25,339 nt of DNA, from assembly GCA_025352185.1 (NCBI GenBank), contig JANXTV010000098.1:1-25339 (forward strand). The letters run 5' to 3'. Source of the DNA: Oligoflexia bacterium (lineage in GTDB: Bacteria; Bdellovibrionota; UBA1018). A program made the translations under genes and the position numbers. Below are positions 7,322 to 14,996 of this stretch, piece after piece. Each line of letters opens with the position of its first letter. Within the stretch, counting starts at the first letter, position 1. The notes under the pieces were generated by a model, which had not been told where the DNA came from, did not search any database, and saw only the letters and a list, made by a program, of their open reading frames with translations.

Positions 7322-7597
7322 TCCCTAAGTTTCCTTTCAGTTGACTTGCTCAAGAAACAGTTCGGTAGCCTGGGAGGAAGTCTTTAGGATCACCTGGAGA
7401 AAAAACGGAAAAAAAGTTCTATAATCACGGACATTTCGCGCGGTTTTTGACGAAAATAAACCTGCGGCAGCTATTAAGGTCGCGGCAAAGAGTGCCGAGA
7501 CGGAGAGCTTTTGGAGTCAAAACAATGACGAATTCCGTTAAAACGAGTTTAACTCGGTCCAGGAAATCTTTCGTCACTGAATGAAAATGAGGTTCGG
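7322..7597. other. Intergenic region upstream of lon
   Basis: These 276 bases separate lon from the GYF-domain gene on the same strand. I see no convincing gene: a 67-codon minus-strand frame here lacks a ribosome site and any domain. There are A-rich tracts (7400-7416) and a possible minus-strand -10 (TATAGA, 7423-7418) without a matching -35. I found no intrinsic terminator for the GYF gene and no sigma-32-like or CIRCE-like heat-shock element. Confidence 0.4.
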
Positions 7598-8182
7598 TTA
7601 GGCGTCGAGGAGGGGGCAGCCCGCCCATTCCAGTTCGAGGACCCAGCGATCACCCATACGCGAAACGGTCGAAATCGTCGTTTGAAGCTTCGCCGATCGA
7701 TCGGTACTTTCATCGAGGAGATCGATTAATGCGTTCGTTCCTTTCGACACCGGAATATCCTGAGTAGGTGTCGAAACGAAGTGGGCTCCGCGTGAATGAG
7801 CCTGGGTGACTTCTCCACCGAGTGTCACGCGGGAGTCGAAGAGAACCGCGCAAAAGCTTTTGGAACTGGTTTTAATATCCGCGCCGTGGAAGGCCCCGGC
7901 GACCGCGGTAGGAGCGGGTGTCGAGGAGTGCGACGGTGAAACCGTGATTCCCGTTTTCGTCGTTTCCGTAACCGGAACTTTCGTTAAGGTCTTCGTCGTT
8001 TCGGCGGGAAGTCCGGGCGGCGAAGAAAGTTTTCTCGGAACGGGTGCCCAGTCGGGAGATTTTCCGTCCCACATCCATTCGTATTTATAGAATTCGCCCG
8101 AACGTCGAAGTTCTTCGATTTGGGCCGGCTCAAAGGGTCCGGAGACTTTGCCTTCTTTTGCGAGGTATACGGGTGCGTCCAT
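7598..8182 (-). CDS. GYF-domain protein with PilZ-like C-terminus
   Basis: This is a 194-residue soluble protein. Residues 4-50 form a GYF_2-type domain (VYLAKEGKVSGPFEPAQIEEL, then YEWMWDGKSPDWAPV), a fold that binds proline-rich peptides. A Thr/Ser/Pro linker follows (about 52-95). The last 85 residues look like a small beta-barrel resembling PilZ (SRGAHFVS, then a Lys-Gly turn, then VSRMGDRWVLELEWAG), but the RxxxR c-di-GMP-binding signature is not evident, so it may be a degenerate PilZ. The gene is divergent from the outer-membrane barrel gene of the gliding cluster, 53 bp apart, and may share regulation. In Myxococcus the gliding protein GltJ also carries a GYF domain, so a link to the machinery is plausible but unproven. 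The GYF call is good; the PilZ call is tentative. Confidence 0.78.
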   Translation of the reverse strand: MDAPVYLAKEGKVSGPFEPAQIEELRRSGEFYKYEWMWDGKSPDWAPVPRKLSSPPGLPAETTKTLTKVPVTETTKTGITVSPSHSSTPAPTAVAGAFHGADIKTSSKSFCAVLFDSRVTLGGEVTQAHSRGAHFVSTPTQDIPVSKGTNALIDLLDESTDRSAKLQTTISTVSRMGDRWVLELEWAGCPLLDA

Positions 8183-8235
8183 TTGTTGCTTCCTGCTTTC
8201 TATTCTCTCTAAACACGGGTAACTTTGGAATAAAT

Positions 8236-9111
8236 ATGATGAATCCTAAAATATCTCTCCCGCTTTTTATGGTCATTATTTTGACGGCTGTTTTCTTCTC
8301 CTCTCCGGAAGGGAACGCTGCTTCTGCGACGGGAAGGAGTGCGACGGTAAAAACCGCGCCGGCCCGAACGGCGGCTCCGGCTCCCGCGAATGCCTCGGCG
8401 GCACCGGTAGCTCCCCCCGCAAACGTCGATACGTTAAAACTTTCAACATCGGATAACGACGAAGCGGGAACCCTTCCGGAGCGAATCGATGTTCAGTCGA
8501 TGAAGCGTCGGTACTGGACCGTGGGTAACGAAGATTTAATGGATGTGGTTCAGAATCGCCAGTATACGAAAAAAGGCCGAATTGAAGCGGCTTTACACTA
8601 TGGTTTTTGGTCCGACGATCCTTTCCAGGATCAGAAGACGCTCGGACTTTCTCTCGGTTATCACGTGAATGAGTTTCTTTCGATCCACGGATTTTATTCG
8701 ACGATCAGCGCTTCGAACAGTGGTGCGTATACGCAAGCGCAAGATGCGCTTCGTTCGACCGCAACCGGCGCGAACGGATCACTCGATCCGGTGGTGAACC
8801 CAGGTAAGTCCGTAATGGGTGCGGAAGTTCGTGGGAGCCTGATTTATGGTAAACTTTCGATTTTAGGAAAGAGTATCGCCTATTATGACTTAAACGTGGC
8901 ACTCGGTCTTTCGCAGCATAAAGCGAACATCGGGTCGTCGACGGGTTACTTTGCAGGATTTGGGCAGCAATTTTATCTAAACCGCTCGCTCTTCTTGACG
9001 GTCGACTATCGAATTCTTTTTCACACGGATTCGTTTAATGCTCCGCCAAAAACGAGTCGCTCGCTCACTACTAACTGGATCCAACTCGGCGTCGGCGTTT
9101 TCGCTTTCTAA
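8236..9111 (+). CDS. Outer-membrane beta-barrel protein of the gliding-type cluster
   Basis: This is a 291-residue protein. The start at 8236 is chosen because GGA lies 6 nt upstream and a signal peptide follows directly (ISLPLFMVIILTAVFF, cleavage near GNA-AS). After an Ala/Pro-rich stretch (about 35-65) comes the pattern RRYWTVGNEDLMDVVQNRQY, then WSDDPFQDQKTLGLSLGYHV, then alternating strands ending in VGVFAF with a terminal aromatic residue, as barrels inserted by Bam do. The arrangement fits the outer-membrane barrel family common in Myxococcota and Bdellovibrionota, to which the gliding proteins GltA, GltB and GltH are related; which one, if any, is orthologous cannot be decided here. 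It precedes aglR by 310 bp and probably forms the outer-membrane part of the complex. Confidence 0.82.
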   Translation: MMNPKISLPLFMVIILTAVFFSSPEGNAASATGRSATVKTAPARTAAPAPANASAAPVAPPANVDTLKLSTSDNDEAGTLPERIDVQSMKRRYWTVGNEDLMDVVQNRQYTKKGRIEAALHYGFWSDDPFQDQKTLGLSLGYHVNEFLSIHGFYSTISASNSGAYTQAQDALRSTATGANGSLDPVVNPGKSVMGAEVRGSLIYGKLSILGKSIAYYDLNVALGLSQHKANIGSSTGYFAGFGQQFYLNRSLFLTVDYRILFHTDSFNAPPKTSRSLTTNWIQLGVGVFAF

Positions 9112-9421
9112 TTTTAAGTCGAGTGCCGATCCGTTATTCAGATTCGTACTATAGAGAGATCTATAGAGTCTAAATTTCGTGTCGTTCTGCGTCCGACGTG
9201 ACCCGGGCAAAATATCCCAGAGTTACGGACGTCTCCATTCGGCCCGAACCGAAGTGATCATTTTCAAAACAATTGTTAAGATAGGGATTTTGGGCTTAGC
9301 AGGTCCCCACCTTCTGTCGATACGTCTCAGTGGATACCTCCTATTCTTGTAGGCTAGAAGAAATAGGACTTATCCGTTCCCCGAGTTCCTCGGTGGAGAG
9401 CCGATCTTTAGGAGAGATCCC
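9112..9421 (+). other. Gene-free region with a series of inverted repeats before aglR
   Basis: No open frame of note is present. I see four possible hairpins: CTATAGA/TCTATAG (9149-9166); CGTCC/GGACG enclosing GTGAC/GTTAC and GGG/CCC (9190-9231); CCTATTCTT pairing with AAG-A-AATAGG (9340-9367); and CCGAG/CTCGG (9381-9393). None is followed by a T-run, so none is a standard terminator. The aglR ribosome site AGGAGAG lies at 9410-9416. The region presumably contains the promoter of the motor operon, but no clear -35/-10 or -24/-12 pair was found. Confidence 0.45.
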
Positions 9422-10075
9422 ATGGGTAAGTTTACTTCTTTTATCCTAGAAAACTTAGGACACGTTTTACCAATTATTATTGCGGGCGTTTTCGCCGTCG
9501 CAATTATCCTCGAGCGAGTGAAGATGGTTTTCTTCACTTATCCGCTCGCTGGACGAACGAAATTTTATCATCGCATTCGCGAGCTCGTGATGGCGGATAA
9601 GATCCAGGATGCGGTAGCACTCTGCGATCAATATCCACTAAAACCAGCCGCGCAAGTGATGAAAGAAGGGCTCATGCGTGCCCACCTGCCGGAGCAGATG
9701 GTAAACGACGGTCTTAACATCGTAACGGGTGAGTGGATTGAAAACATCTCGAAGCGGACTTCCTTCCTTTCGATGATTGCAAACGTTGCCACTCTCTTAG
9801 GTCTCTTCGGAACCATCGCAGGTCTGATTCAGTCCTTCGAAGCCGTCGGTACCGCTAACCCACAAGAAAAATCGGCGCTTCTCGCGGCCGGTATTTCGAG
9901 CGCCATGAACGCTACGATGATGGGTCTCGCCGTCGCCATTCCTGCGATGGTGGCCTTCAGTTTCATTATGAACCGGACGAATCGAATGGTGAGTGAGCTC
10001 GATCAGTGCTCCCTCGAAACTCTCGATATCATCCGTCAGCGTGCATACGGAGTGGAAACGAAGAGGGTAGCATGA
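9422..10075 (+). CDS. aglR: TolQ/ExbB/MotA-family proton channel subunit, AglR-like
   Basis: This 217-residue inner-membrane protein has the TolQ/ExbB topology: a first membrane helix at about 13-32, a cytoplasmic domain at about 40-110, and two helices at about 114-138 (NVATLLGLFGTIAGLIQSFE) and 160-184 (SAMNATMMGLAVAIPAMVAF). The LGLFGT.AGLI and MNATMMGLAVAIPA motifs are family hallmarks. With two TolR-like partners downstream it would form a proton-driven stator. In Myxococcus the AglRQS motor powers gliding. I assign it to AglR rather than TolQ because no tolA, tolB or pal follows; instead there are TPR proteins, a GltG-like protein and a VWA lipoprotein. A strong ribosome site (AGGAGAG) precedes it. 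The stop codon overlaps the next start by ATGA. Confidence 0.88.
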   Translation: MGKFTSFILENLGHVLPIIIAGVFAVAIILERVKMVFFTYPLAGRTKFYHRIRELVMADKIQDAVALCDQYPLKPAAQVMKEGLMRAHLPEQMVNDGLNIVTGEWIENISKRTSFLSMIANVATLLGLFGTIAGLIQSFEAVGTANPQEKSALLAAGISSAMNATMMGLAVAIPAMVAFSFIMNRTNRMVSELDQCSLETLDIIRQRAYGVETKRVA

Positions 10076-10494
10076 GTCGTAGAAGTGAAGGACCGCTCGA
10101 TTTCGACCTGAACCTAGCGCCAATCATCGACTGTTTCACAGTCTTGATTACGTTCATGCTCGCTTCGGCATCCTTTATCTCGATTTCCATCTTCGATGCC
10201 GGATTCACTCCGGCCGAAGCGCAGGGTGACCCGACTCCGCCTCCAATCACCGTAACACTCGATCTGAAGAAAAACGGATCTCTCCAAGTGGTTACGAAAG
10301 GAAAGCTGAATCAGACGAATACCTTTGCGAATCCTGATGAAGCAGCCGAAGCCCTTCGTCAGCTAAAAGAAAAATATCCCGGTGTAGAGTCGATGACGAT
10401 TACCGCGGATCCAGAAGTTGAATATGAGTCCATCGTTAAGGCGATGGAAAAGTCCCGGAAATATATGCCGGGAATGGTTTTGGGAGGGTTCTAA
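10072..10494 (+). CDS. aglQ: TolR/ExbD-family motor subunit, AglQ-like
   Basis: This is a 140-residue protein starting at the ATG that overlaps the aglR stop, with GAGGG 5 nt upstream. It has a short cytoplasmic N-terminus and a single membrane helix at about 16-38 carrying the conserved proton-path Asp20 (LAPIIDCFTVLITFML). The periplasmic domain of about 100 residues (PITVTLDLKKNG, then TITADPEVEYESIVKAMEKSRK) fits ExbD/TolR. The missing motor partner of AglR would be this plus the next gene. Naming it AglQ rather than AglS rests on order only. It is followed 2 bp later by a second TolR-like gene. Confidence 0.82.
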   Translation: MSRRSEGPLDFDLNLAPIIDCFTVLITFMLASASFISISIFDAGFTPAEAQGDPTPPPITVTLDLKKNGSLQVVTKGKLNQTNTFANPDEAAEALRQLKEKYPGVESMTITADPEVEYESIVKAMEKSRKYMPGMVLGGF

Positions 10495-10496
10495 CT

Positions 10497-11048
10497 ATGA
10501 GCACCGTACGACGGGGAATCAGCAGCGGGCGGAAACGCCGGCGTAGGCATGGCTCCGATGAAATCGCGCTGCAGATTACGTCGATGGCGGACGTTTTTAC
10601 CATCCTGCTCGTGTTCTTATTGAAGAGCTATTCCGTCAGCGCCATCGATATCGATGTCGGTAAGGAAATTAAACTCCCGATAGCAAACGGTGGCTCCGAG
10701 AGCGTCGAAGCAATGAAGGTCCAAGTGACGGCAGGCTCGATTACGATCGAAGGCCAGCCGATTTTAAAGCTCACAAACTACGAAGCCGCTCCGAGTGACC
10801 TCGCGAGAGATGGGACGTTTCCGGAAGTCGTAAAGGCCCTGAAGCGCGAACGGGAAAAACAGCGGCAGATTGCTTCTGAGCAATTACGCCAAGGTGGAAA
10901 AGCCGAAGACGTGAAAGCGAACTTCGACTCAAAACTGCTGGTGATTGCGGATAAGAAAGTGCCTTACAAACTCCTTAAAGTTGTTCTTTCGTCGGCATCG
11001 GCGATGGATTTCTCCGACTTTAAACTCGTAGTCGTGAGCGCGGATTAA
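10497..11048 (+). CDS. aglS: TolR/ExbD-family motor subunit, AglS-like
   Basis: This is a 183-residue second TolR/ExbD homologue. It has a strongly basic cytoplasmic N-terminus (GRKRRRRHG) and a membrane helix at about 29-48 with conserved Asp32 (ITSMADVFTILLVFLL). The periplasmic domain is enlarged by a charged, helix-prone insert (about 105-140, EVVKALKREREKQRQIASEQ) before the final KLLVIADKKVPYKLLKVVLSSA segment. GGAGGG (10483-10488), inside the end of the upstream gene, is its ribosome site. The asymmetry between the two TolR proteins matches AglQ/AglS, both of which are needed for gliding in Myxococcus. The function follows from family and context. The next gene begins 10 bp downstream. 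Confidence 0.82.
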   Translation: MSTVRRGISSGRKRRRRHGSDEIALQITSMADVFTILLVFLLKSYSVSAIDIDVGKEIKLPIANGGSESVEAMKVQVTAGSITIEGQPILKLTNYEAAPSDLARDGTFPEVVKALKREREKQRQIASEQLRQGGKAEDVKANFDSKLLVIADKKVPYKLLKVVLSSASAMDFSDFKLVVVSAD

Positions 11049-11058
11049 GAGGGAAGAC

Positions 11059-14000
11059 ATGAAAAGTGTTCTGGTAAAAATTCAGGTGTTCGTAATCTCG
11101 GCTGCGATTCTTGCCGCTGGGGTATCGTTTGCGGCCACCACCGAAAAGGCACCCGCGAAAAAACGGACGCCGTCCAGCGCACAGTCTTCGACCGGTTCCA
11201 CGAATCCGAAAAGCTTAACCACTCGTCAGGAGCGAATGGATCGTGCCGTCGACGAAATGGCCGCGTCTTCTCGCGAGACCGCTATCCTTAACTTAAAGCG
11301 GATGCTTAAACTAAAGCGCGGTACCTCCGAAGAGGCCATGATCATTTGGCGCCTCGCCGACATGGAGTGGCGTTCCTCAAAGAGTTACTTCCGCGTCGGC
11401 GTTTCGAAGGGTGATAACCTCGCTACGAACTCCCGGTACGTCGAGCTCCTCGACGCGTGCGTCGCCCACGCTACCGAAATCCTGACCCGTTTTCCGAAGT
11501 TTAAGAGCACGCGCGAAGTGATCATTCGCCGAGGCCGGGCTTTCGAGGAACTGAAGAAAAAGGATTACGCACTCAGGGACTATCTCGACTATATTTCCCG
11601 GTATCCCGACGAAAAAGCTACCGTCGAAGTCCGCCTGATGGCGAGTGATGTTCTGGCGGAACAAAGTAAGCACGCCGAGATCTTAAAGATTTTAAGGCCG
11701 GTAAATATCGATCAAAACCTGGGCGGTTTAGAAGGCCAAGTTGCTGAAAAGCAGGCACTCGCTAATTTTAACATCGAAAATTATCCGGAAGCGATTCGGA
11801 AAGCCGAATGGCTCCTGCGCTACGACCGTAACCGCGGACTAAATAAAGAGACCGGTGGCCACTACGACGAAGTCATCGGCATGGTCGCTCTATTTTATGG
11901 TACCGCGTTTGAGAAGCGCCTCGCCGGCTACTCGCTTGAACAGGCCCTCGACTACTTCCGGCGTCTCGAAGGGGGCCACGCCTTCGGTAAGCTTTCCCAC
12001 GAATTTATGATCGTCATGCGCTCGAAAGAGATGCAGGCCGAAACCCTCGGATGGAAAGAACTCGTACTCCGGAAGATGCCGCGTGCCGTCGACACCCTCT
12101 GGGTTCTCGTCGACGCCTACGATGCCGTCATTAACTGGAAAGACTACGCTCACTTTAATCATATCGAAGCGGATTTCGACTTCTACTTCAGCCAGAACCC
12201 GGGGGCGATCGCTAAGGTACAGAGTCTCGAGTGGTATAAGAAATTCAAACGCACGCTCCTCGAGTACGCCGATAAAATTTACGCGACTCTTCCGAAAAAA
12301 GACGCGAACGAAAATGATTACCGCGTGATTCAGGGCCCGTATCTCCAAACACTGAACGCATTCATGCGAATCACCGACCCGAAAGACGAAACGAAAGCAA
12401 AAGTTCGTTTCCGAATCGGCGAGTATTATACCGGCGTGAAGGACTGGGAAAAAGCCCAAGCCGCCTTTACCGATGTCTATCAGGCTCGACTTTTCGTCGT
12501 CCCGTCGCAGGAACTTCGGGATCAGGCGCGCCTGCGCGCCATGACGGCTCGTTATGACTTCTTTAAAGAGAAGGGCGTTATTCCTCAGGCGCTCAAGGCC
12601 GGAAAACTCACTTCGGCTAAGAAACCTCTGCCGGTGGACGTCGTTGAATGGATAAAATGGGTCGACGAAGTTGCCGCAATTAAGTCCTCTCAGACCGAAA
12701 CGATGGATAAGCTCCTCTTTGAAGCGAACCGCGTGGTCTATTCTTACGGCGACATCGAACTGGCCTATAAGCGGATGCTCCATTACGTCGGTACGCGTCC
12801 GAACGCTAAGTTAACGCCGGCCGTCTGCGCTCTCATCATCGATACGCTCATCGAAAGCGAAGCGTGGGTTGCGACCCGCACCCTCGCCATTAAATTCCAG
12901 GAACTCCCGAACGTATCGGTCGGTGAATTTAAAACTAAGTTGGTCCAACTCGAGCGCGATTCGCACTATAAGATCACGACCGGCGTCTTTAAGATGAAGG
13001 ACTTCGTGAAAGCGAAAGCCTTCGGGGAAGAGCATTTAAAGCTCTACCCGGACTCAAAGTATAAAGTCGAAGTTCTCGCGATGCTCGGTAAAGTCAGCCT
13101 CGAGCTGAAGGATACCGAGGCTTCGCTGGCATATATGAATCAAGTGATCGAAATCGCACCGAACCACGAGTCCGTGGGGGTCGCTTATTTCGTTCGCGGT
13201 ACGGATGCCGAGAAGAAGTTCCAATTTAAGAAGGCCTTTGAAGACTTCTTAAAAGTATATAAACTTCCGGCTGACCGTCGTGGAATTAGCGAAAATGACT
13301 TACCGGCACTGAAGAAGAAGATCTTCTTTCTCGGGCTTGTCGCCGATGACTCGAAAACTTCCGATATTCTTCTTAAAGGGCCGGACTTTTGCGGAAATGA
13401 AAAGTCGGGAGATCTCCGGGCCGAATGCGAACGTTTAAGTGCGCTCGCGTCGATCGAGAATGATGGAGACCGCCGTTCGGCTTGGGCATTCGCCGAGCTC
13501 GGAAATAAGGCACCTAAGGAAGTAAAAGCGGCTTGGTACGCGGCGGCACTTGCCCGTGGTCATCAAATTCCGAATACGGTCGTAATCAGTACGGTGGAAG
13601 AATTCCAGAAGTCTTTCGATAAACTCGACGCAATGTCGCAGATGGAAGTGCTTTCCGGACTCCAGTCCACCATCCCGCGCCTCTACGCCCGGAAAATGGA
13701 AGTCGTCGAGTCGAACTCCCCGATTAGCCGAAAGCTGGATGACCTCCAGGCAACGCTCCAGAAGCGGGTACGCGAAGTTCAGGGCCTCGAAAAGGTTGCC
13801 GGGGCACTCCTCGGTCTGCCTTCGCCCGAAGTGAAAGTAAAGATCCTCGGAATGCTCGCGAAAGCATACGAAAAGATCGCCGATCAGCTCCGCGGGATGC
13901 CGATGCCCAAAGGGATTAAAGAGGACGAAGCCGCCGTATTTAAACAGGCGATCGCCGGAATGGTTGATCCGCTCACCCAAAAAGTCACCCAAATCGGAAT

Positions 14001-14640
14001 GCAAACTTGGGAAGTGGCGAAGCAGGCGGGGCTCCAGACTCCGTGGTGGGATGGATCCGCCGACCAAAACTACGGTGAAGCTTACGCGAAGTTCGAAATT
14101 AAATGGAAACCCGAAACGGCTTACCTCGACGGTCTGACCGACACCGGTAAAAAATCTGCCTGGGCCGATACGGTAAAGAATCACCGAACTCGCCCGATGA
14201 TCTTTTTCTTCCAGATCTCGCAGTCTCCGCAGGCGGAAAAACTCGGACTCGGAGAAAGCGATAAGACTCTGCTCCAGCTCGCGACCCTTCGCACGATGGG
14301 TCTCGAAGCGGAAGCAAATCAGCTCCTCAAGGAGAAAGAACCGACTCTGAAGGATAGTTCTCTCCGTCTCGGACTCCTTACCCGGGTTTACCAGAGTGTG
14401 ATTTCGAAGAATTTCGACGGAATTCGCTCCACTCGGAAAGCATTCCTGGATCGCCACCTGAGTGACGATAACCGTGACGAAGCGCGAATTCTTTCACTCG
14501 CTGAAAAAGTAGACGAGACGATGAACGCAATTCTCGCGACGAAGGCGAAGTCCGAGACCGAAGCGCCGAAAAAGCGGACTCCGGCGACCTCGGGAGTGGA
14601 CGGAGTGCCGGATGCACCCGCGAAGGGGAAAAAGAAATGA
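11059..14640 (+). CDS. Giant periplasmic TPR-like protein of the gliding-type machine
   Basis: This is a 1193-residue exported protein: signal peptide at residues 1-25 (SAAILAAGVSFAA), then an almost wholly helical, TPR-like solenoid. Clear helix-turn-helix pairs include FRIGEYYTGVKDWEKAQAAF (about 451-470) and VEVLAMLGKVSLELKDTEAS (about 670-690), followed by AYMNQVIEIAPN. There is no lipobox, so it is likely soluble in the periplasm. The C-terminus is Lys/Pro-rich. In Myxococcus, the similarly large periplasmic TPR protein AgmU (GltD) belongs to the gliding complex; size and position fit, but I cannot claim orthology. GAGGGAAG gives a strong ribosome site. The stop overlaps the next start by 4 bp, so expression is coupled. 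It could span or scaffold the periplasm between motor and outer membrane. Confidence 0.82.
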   Translation: MKSVLVKIQVFVISAAILAAGVSFAATTEKAPAKKRTPSSAQSSTGSTNPKSLTTRQERMDRAVDEMAASSRETAILNLKRMLKLKRGTSEEAMIIWRLADMEWRSSKSYFRVGVSKGDNLATNSRYVELLDACVAHATEILTRFPKFKSTREVIIRRGRAFEELKKKDYALRDYLDYISRYPDEKATVEVRLMASDVLAEQSKHAEILKILRPVNIDQNLGGLEGQVAEKQALANFNIENYPEAIRKAEWLLRYDRNRGLNKETGGHYDEVIGMVALFYGTAFEKRLAGYSLEQALDYFRRLEGGHAFGKLSHEFMIVMRSKEMQAETLGWKELVLRKMPRAVDTLWVLVDAYDAVINWKDYAHFNHIEADFDFYFSQNPGAIAKVQSLEWYKKFKRTLLEYADKIYATLPKKDANENDYRVIQGPYLQTLNAFMRITDPKDETKAKVRFRIGEYYTGVKDWEKAQAAFTDVYQARLFVVPSQELRDQARLRAMTARYDFFKEKGVIPQALKAGKLTSAKKPLPVDVVEWIKWVDEVAAIKSSQTETMDKLLFEANRVVYSYGDIELAYKRMLHYVGTRPNAKLTPAVCALIIDTLIESEAWVATRTLAIKFQELPNVSVGEFKTKLVQLERDSHYKITTGVFKMKDFVKAKAFGEEHLKLYPDSKYKVEVLAMLGKVSLELKDTEASLAYMNQVIEIAPNHESVGVAYFVRGTDAEKKFQFKKAFEDFLKVYKLPADRRGISENDLPALKKKIFFLGLVADDSKTSDILLKGPDFCGNEKSGDLRAECERLSALASIENDGDRRSAWAFAELGNKAPKEVKAAWYAAALARGHQIPNTVVISTVEEFQKSFDKLDAMSQMEVLSGLQSTIPRLYARKMEVVESNSPISRKLDDLQATLQKRVREVQGLEKVAGALLGLPSPEVKVKILGMLAKAYEKIADQLRGMPMPKGIKEDEAAVFKQAIAGMVDPLTQKVTQIGMQTWEVAKQAGLQTPWWDGSADQNYGEAYAKFEIKWKPETAYLDGLTDTGKKSAWADTVKNHRTRPMIFFFQISQSPQAEKLGLGESDKTLLQLATLRTMGLEAEANQLLKEKEPTLKDSSLRLGLLTRVYQSVISKNFDGIRSTRKAFLDRHLSDDNRDEARILSLAEKVDETMNAILATKAKSETEAPKKRTPATSGVDGVPDAPAKGKKK

Positions 14641-14996
14641 AACGGGAAAAATTTAAAAGCACTTGGGGGATAGTCGGACGCGGATTTTTAGCGTCAGTAC
14701 TCCTTTCGATTGTCCAAATCCCCACTTTCGGTTGGGCGGCTTCGGCACCGGTGAAGCCGAAATCGGCCACTGCTCCGGCCGCGGCGAATAAAGCAGTCGA
14801 TGCCAACAAGGGCTTTCGGAAGAAAGAACTGAACTTTGAAGAACGGGTTATCGAAGGACTTTCAAATAAGGGTTACGAGTCGCTGTCGCAGACCGGATCC
14901 TCGGATGGTTTAAAGGGTGAGAAGTTGTACCGTAAACGGGCTGAATTTGACGAAGATTCGAAGTCTCTGCTTCGGGAAATGGAGTACTTAAAATGA
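14637..14996 (+). CDS. Small exported protein coupled to TPR protein and GltG-like gene
   Basis: This is a 119-residue protein whose start and stop both overlap the neighbouring genes by 4 bp (ATGA), so translation is linked on both sides. An N-terminal hydrophobic segment (about 12-34, IVGRGFLASVLLSIVQIPTF) ending in GWAA-SA reads as a signal peptide, or possibly a membrane anchor. The mature part is Ala/Pro/Lys-rich, then charged and helix-prone (KKELNFEERVIEGLSNKGYE; ending DSKSLLREMEYLK). No family is recognised. By position it is a candidate for a small periplasmic component of the complex; Myxococcus GltF is one possible counterpart, but this is a guess from gene order. Confidence 0.72.
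   Translation: MKREKFKSTWGIVGRGFLASVLLSIVQIPTFGWAASAPVKPKSATAPAAANKAVDANKGFRKKELNFEERVIEGLSNKGYESLSQTGSSDGLKGEKLYRKRAEFDEDSKSLLREMEYLK

Noticed and set aside
7425..7628. Minus-strand frame of 67 codons in the lon upstream region
   Set aside because: It overlaps the end of the GYF gene in another frame, with no ribosome site and no domain.
9422..11048. Tol-Pal or flagellar MotAB system
   Set aside because: There is no tolA, tolB, pal or MotB peptidoglycan-binding domain; two TolR-like proteins and Glt-like neighbours point to an Agl-type motor.
11890..12783. Long minus-strand frame of 297 codons
   Set aside because: It is antisense to the giant TPR gene, has no ribosome site or domain, and the plus frame is clearly coding with signal peptide and helical repeats.
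13435..14457. Minus-strand frame of 340 codons
   Set aside because: It is a shadow of the same TPR gene; its product is Arg/Phe/His-rich without any recognisable motif.
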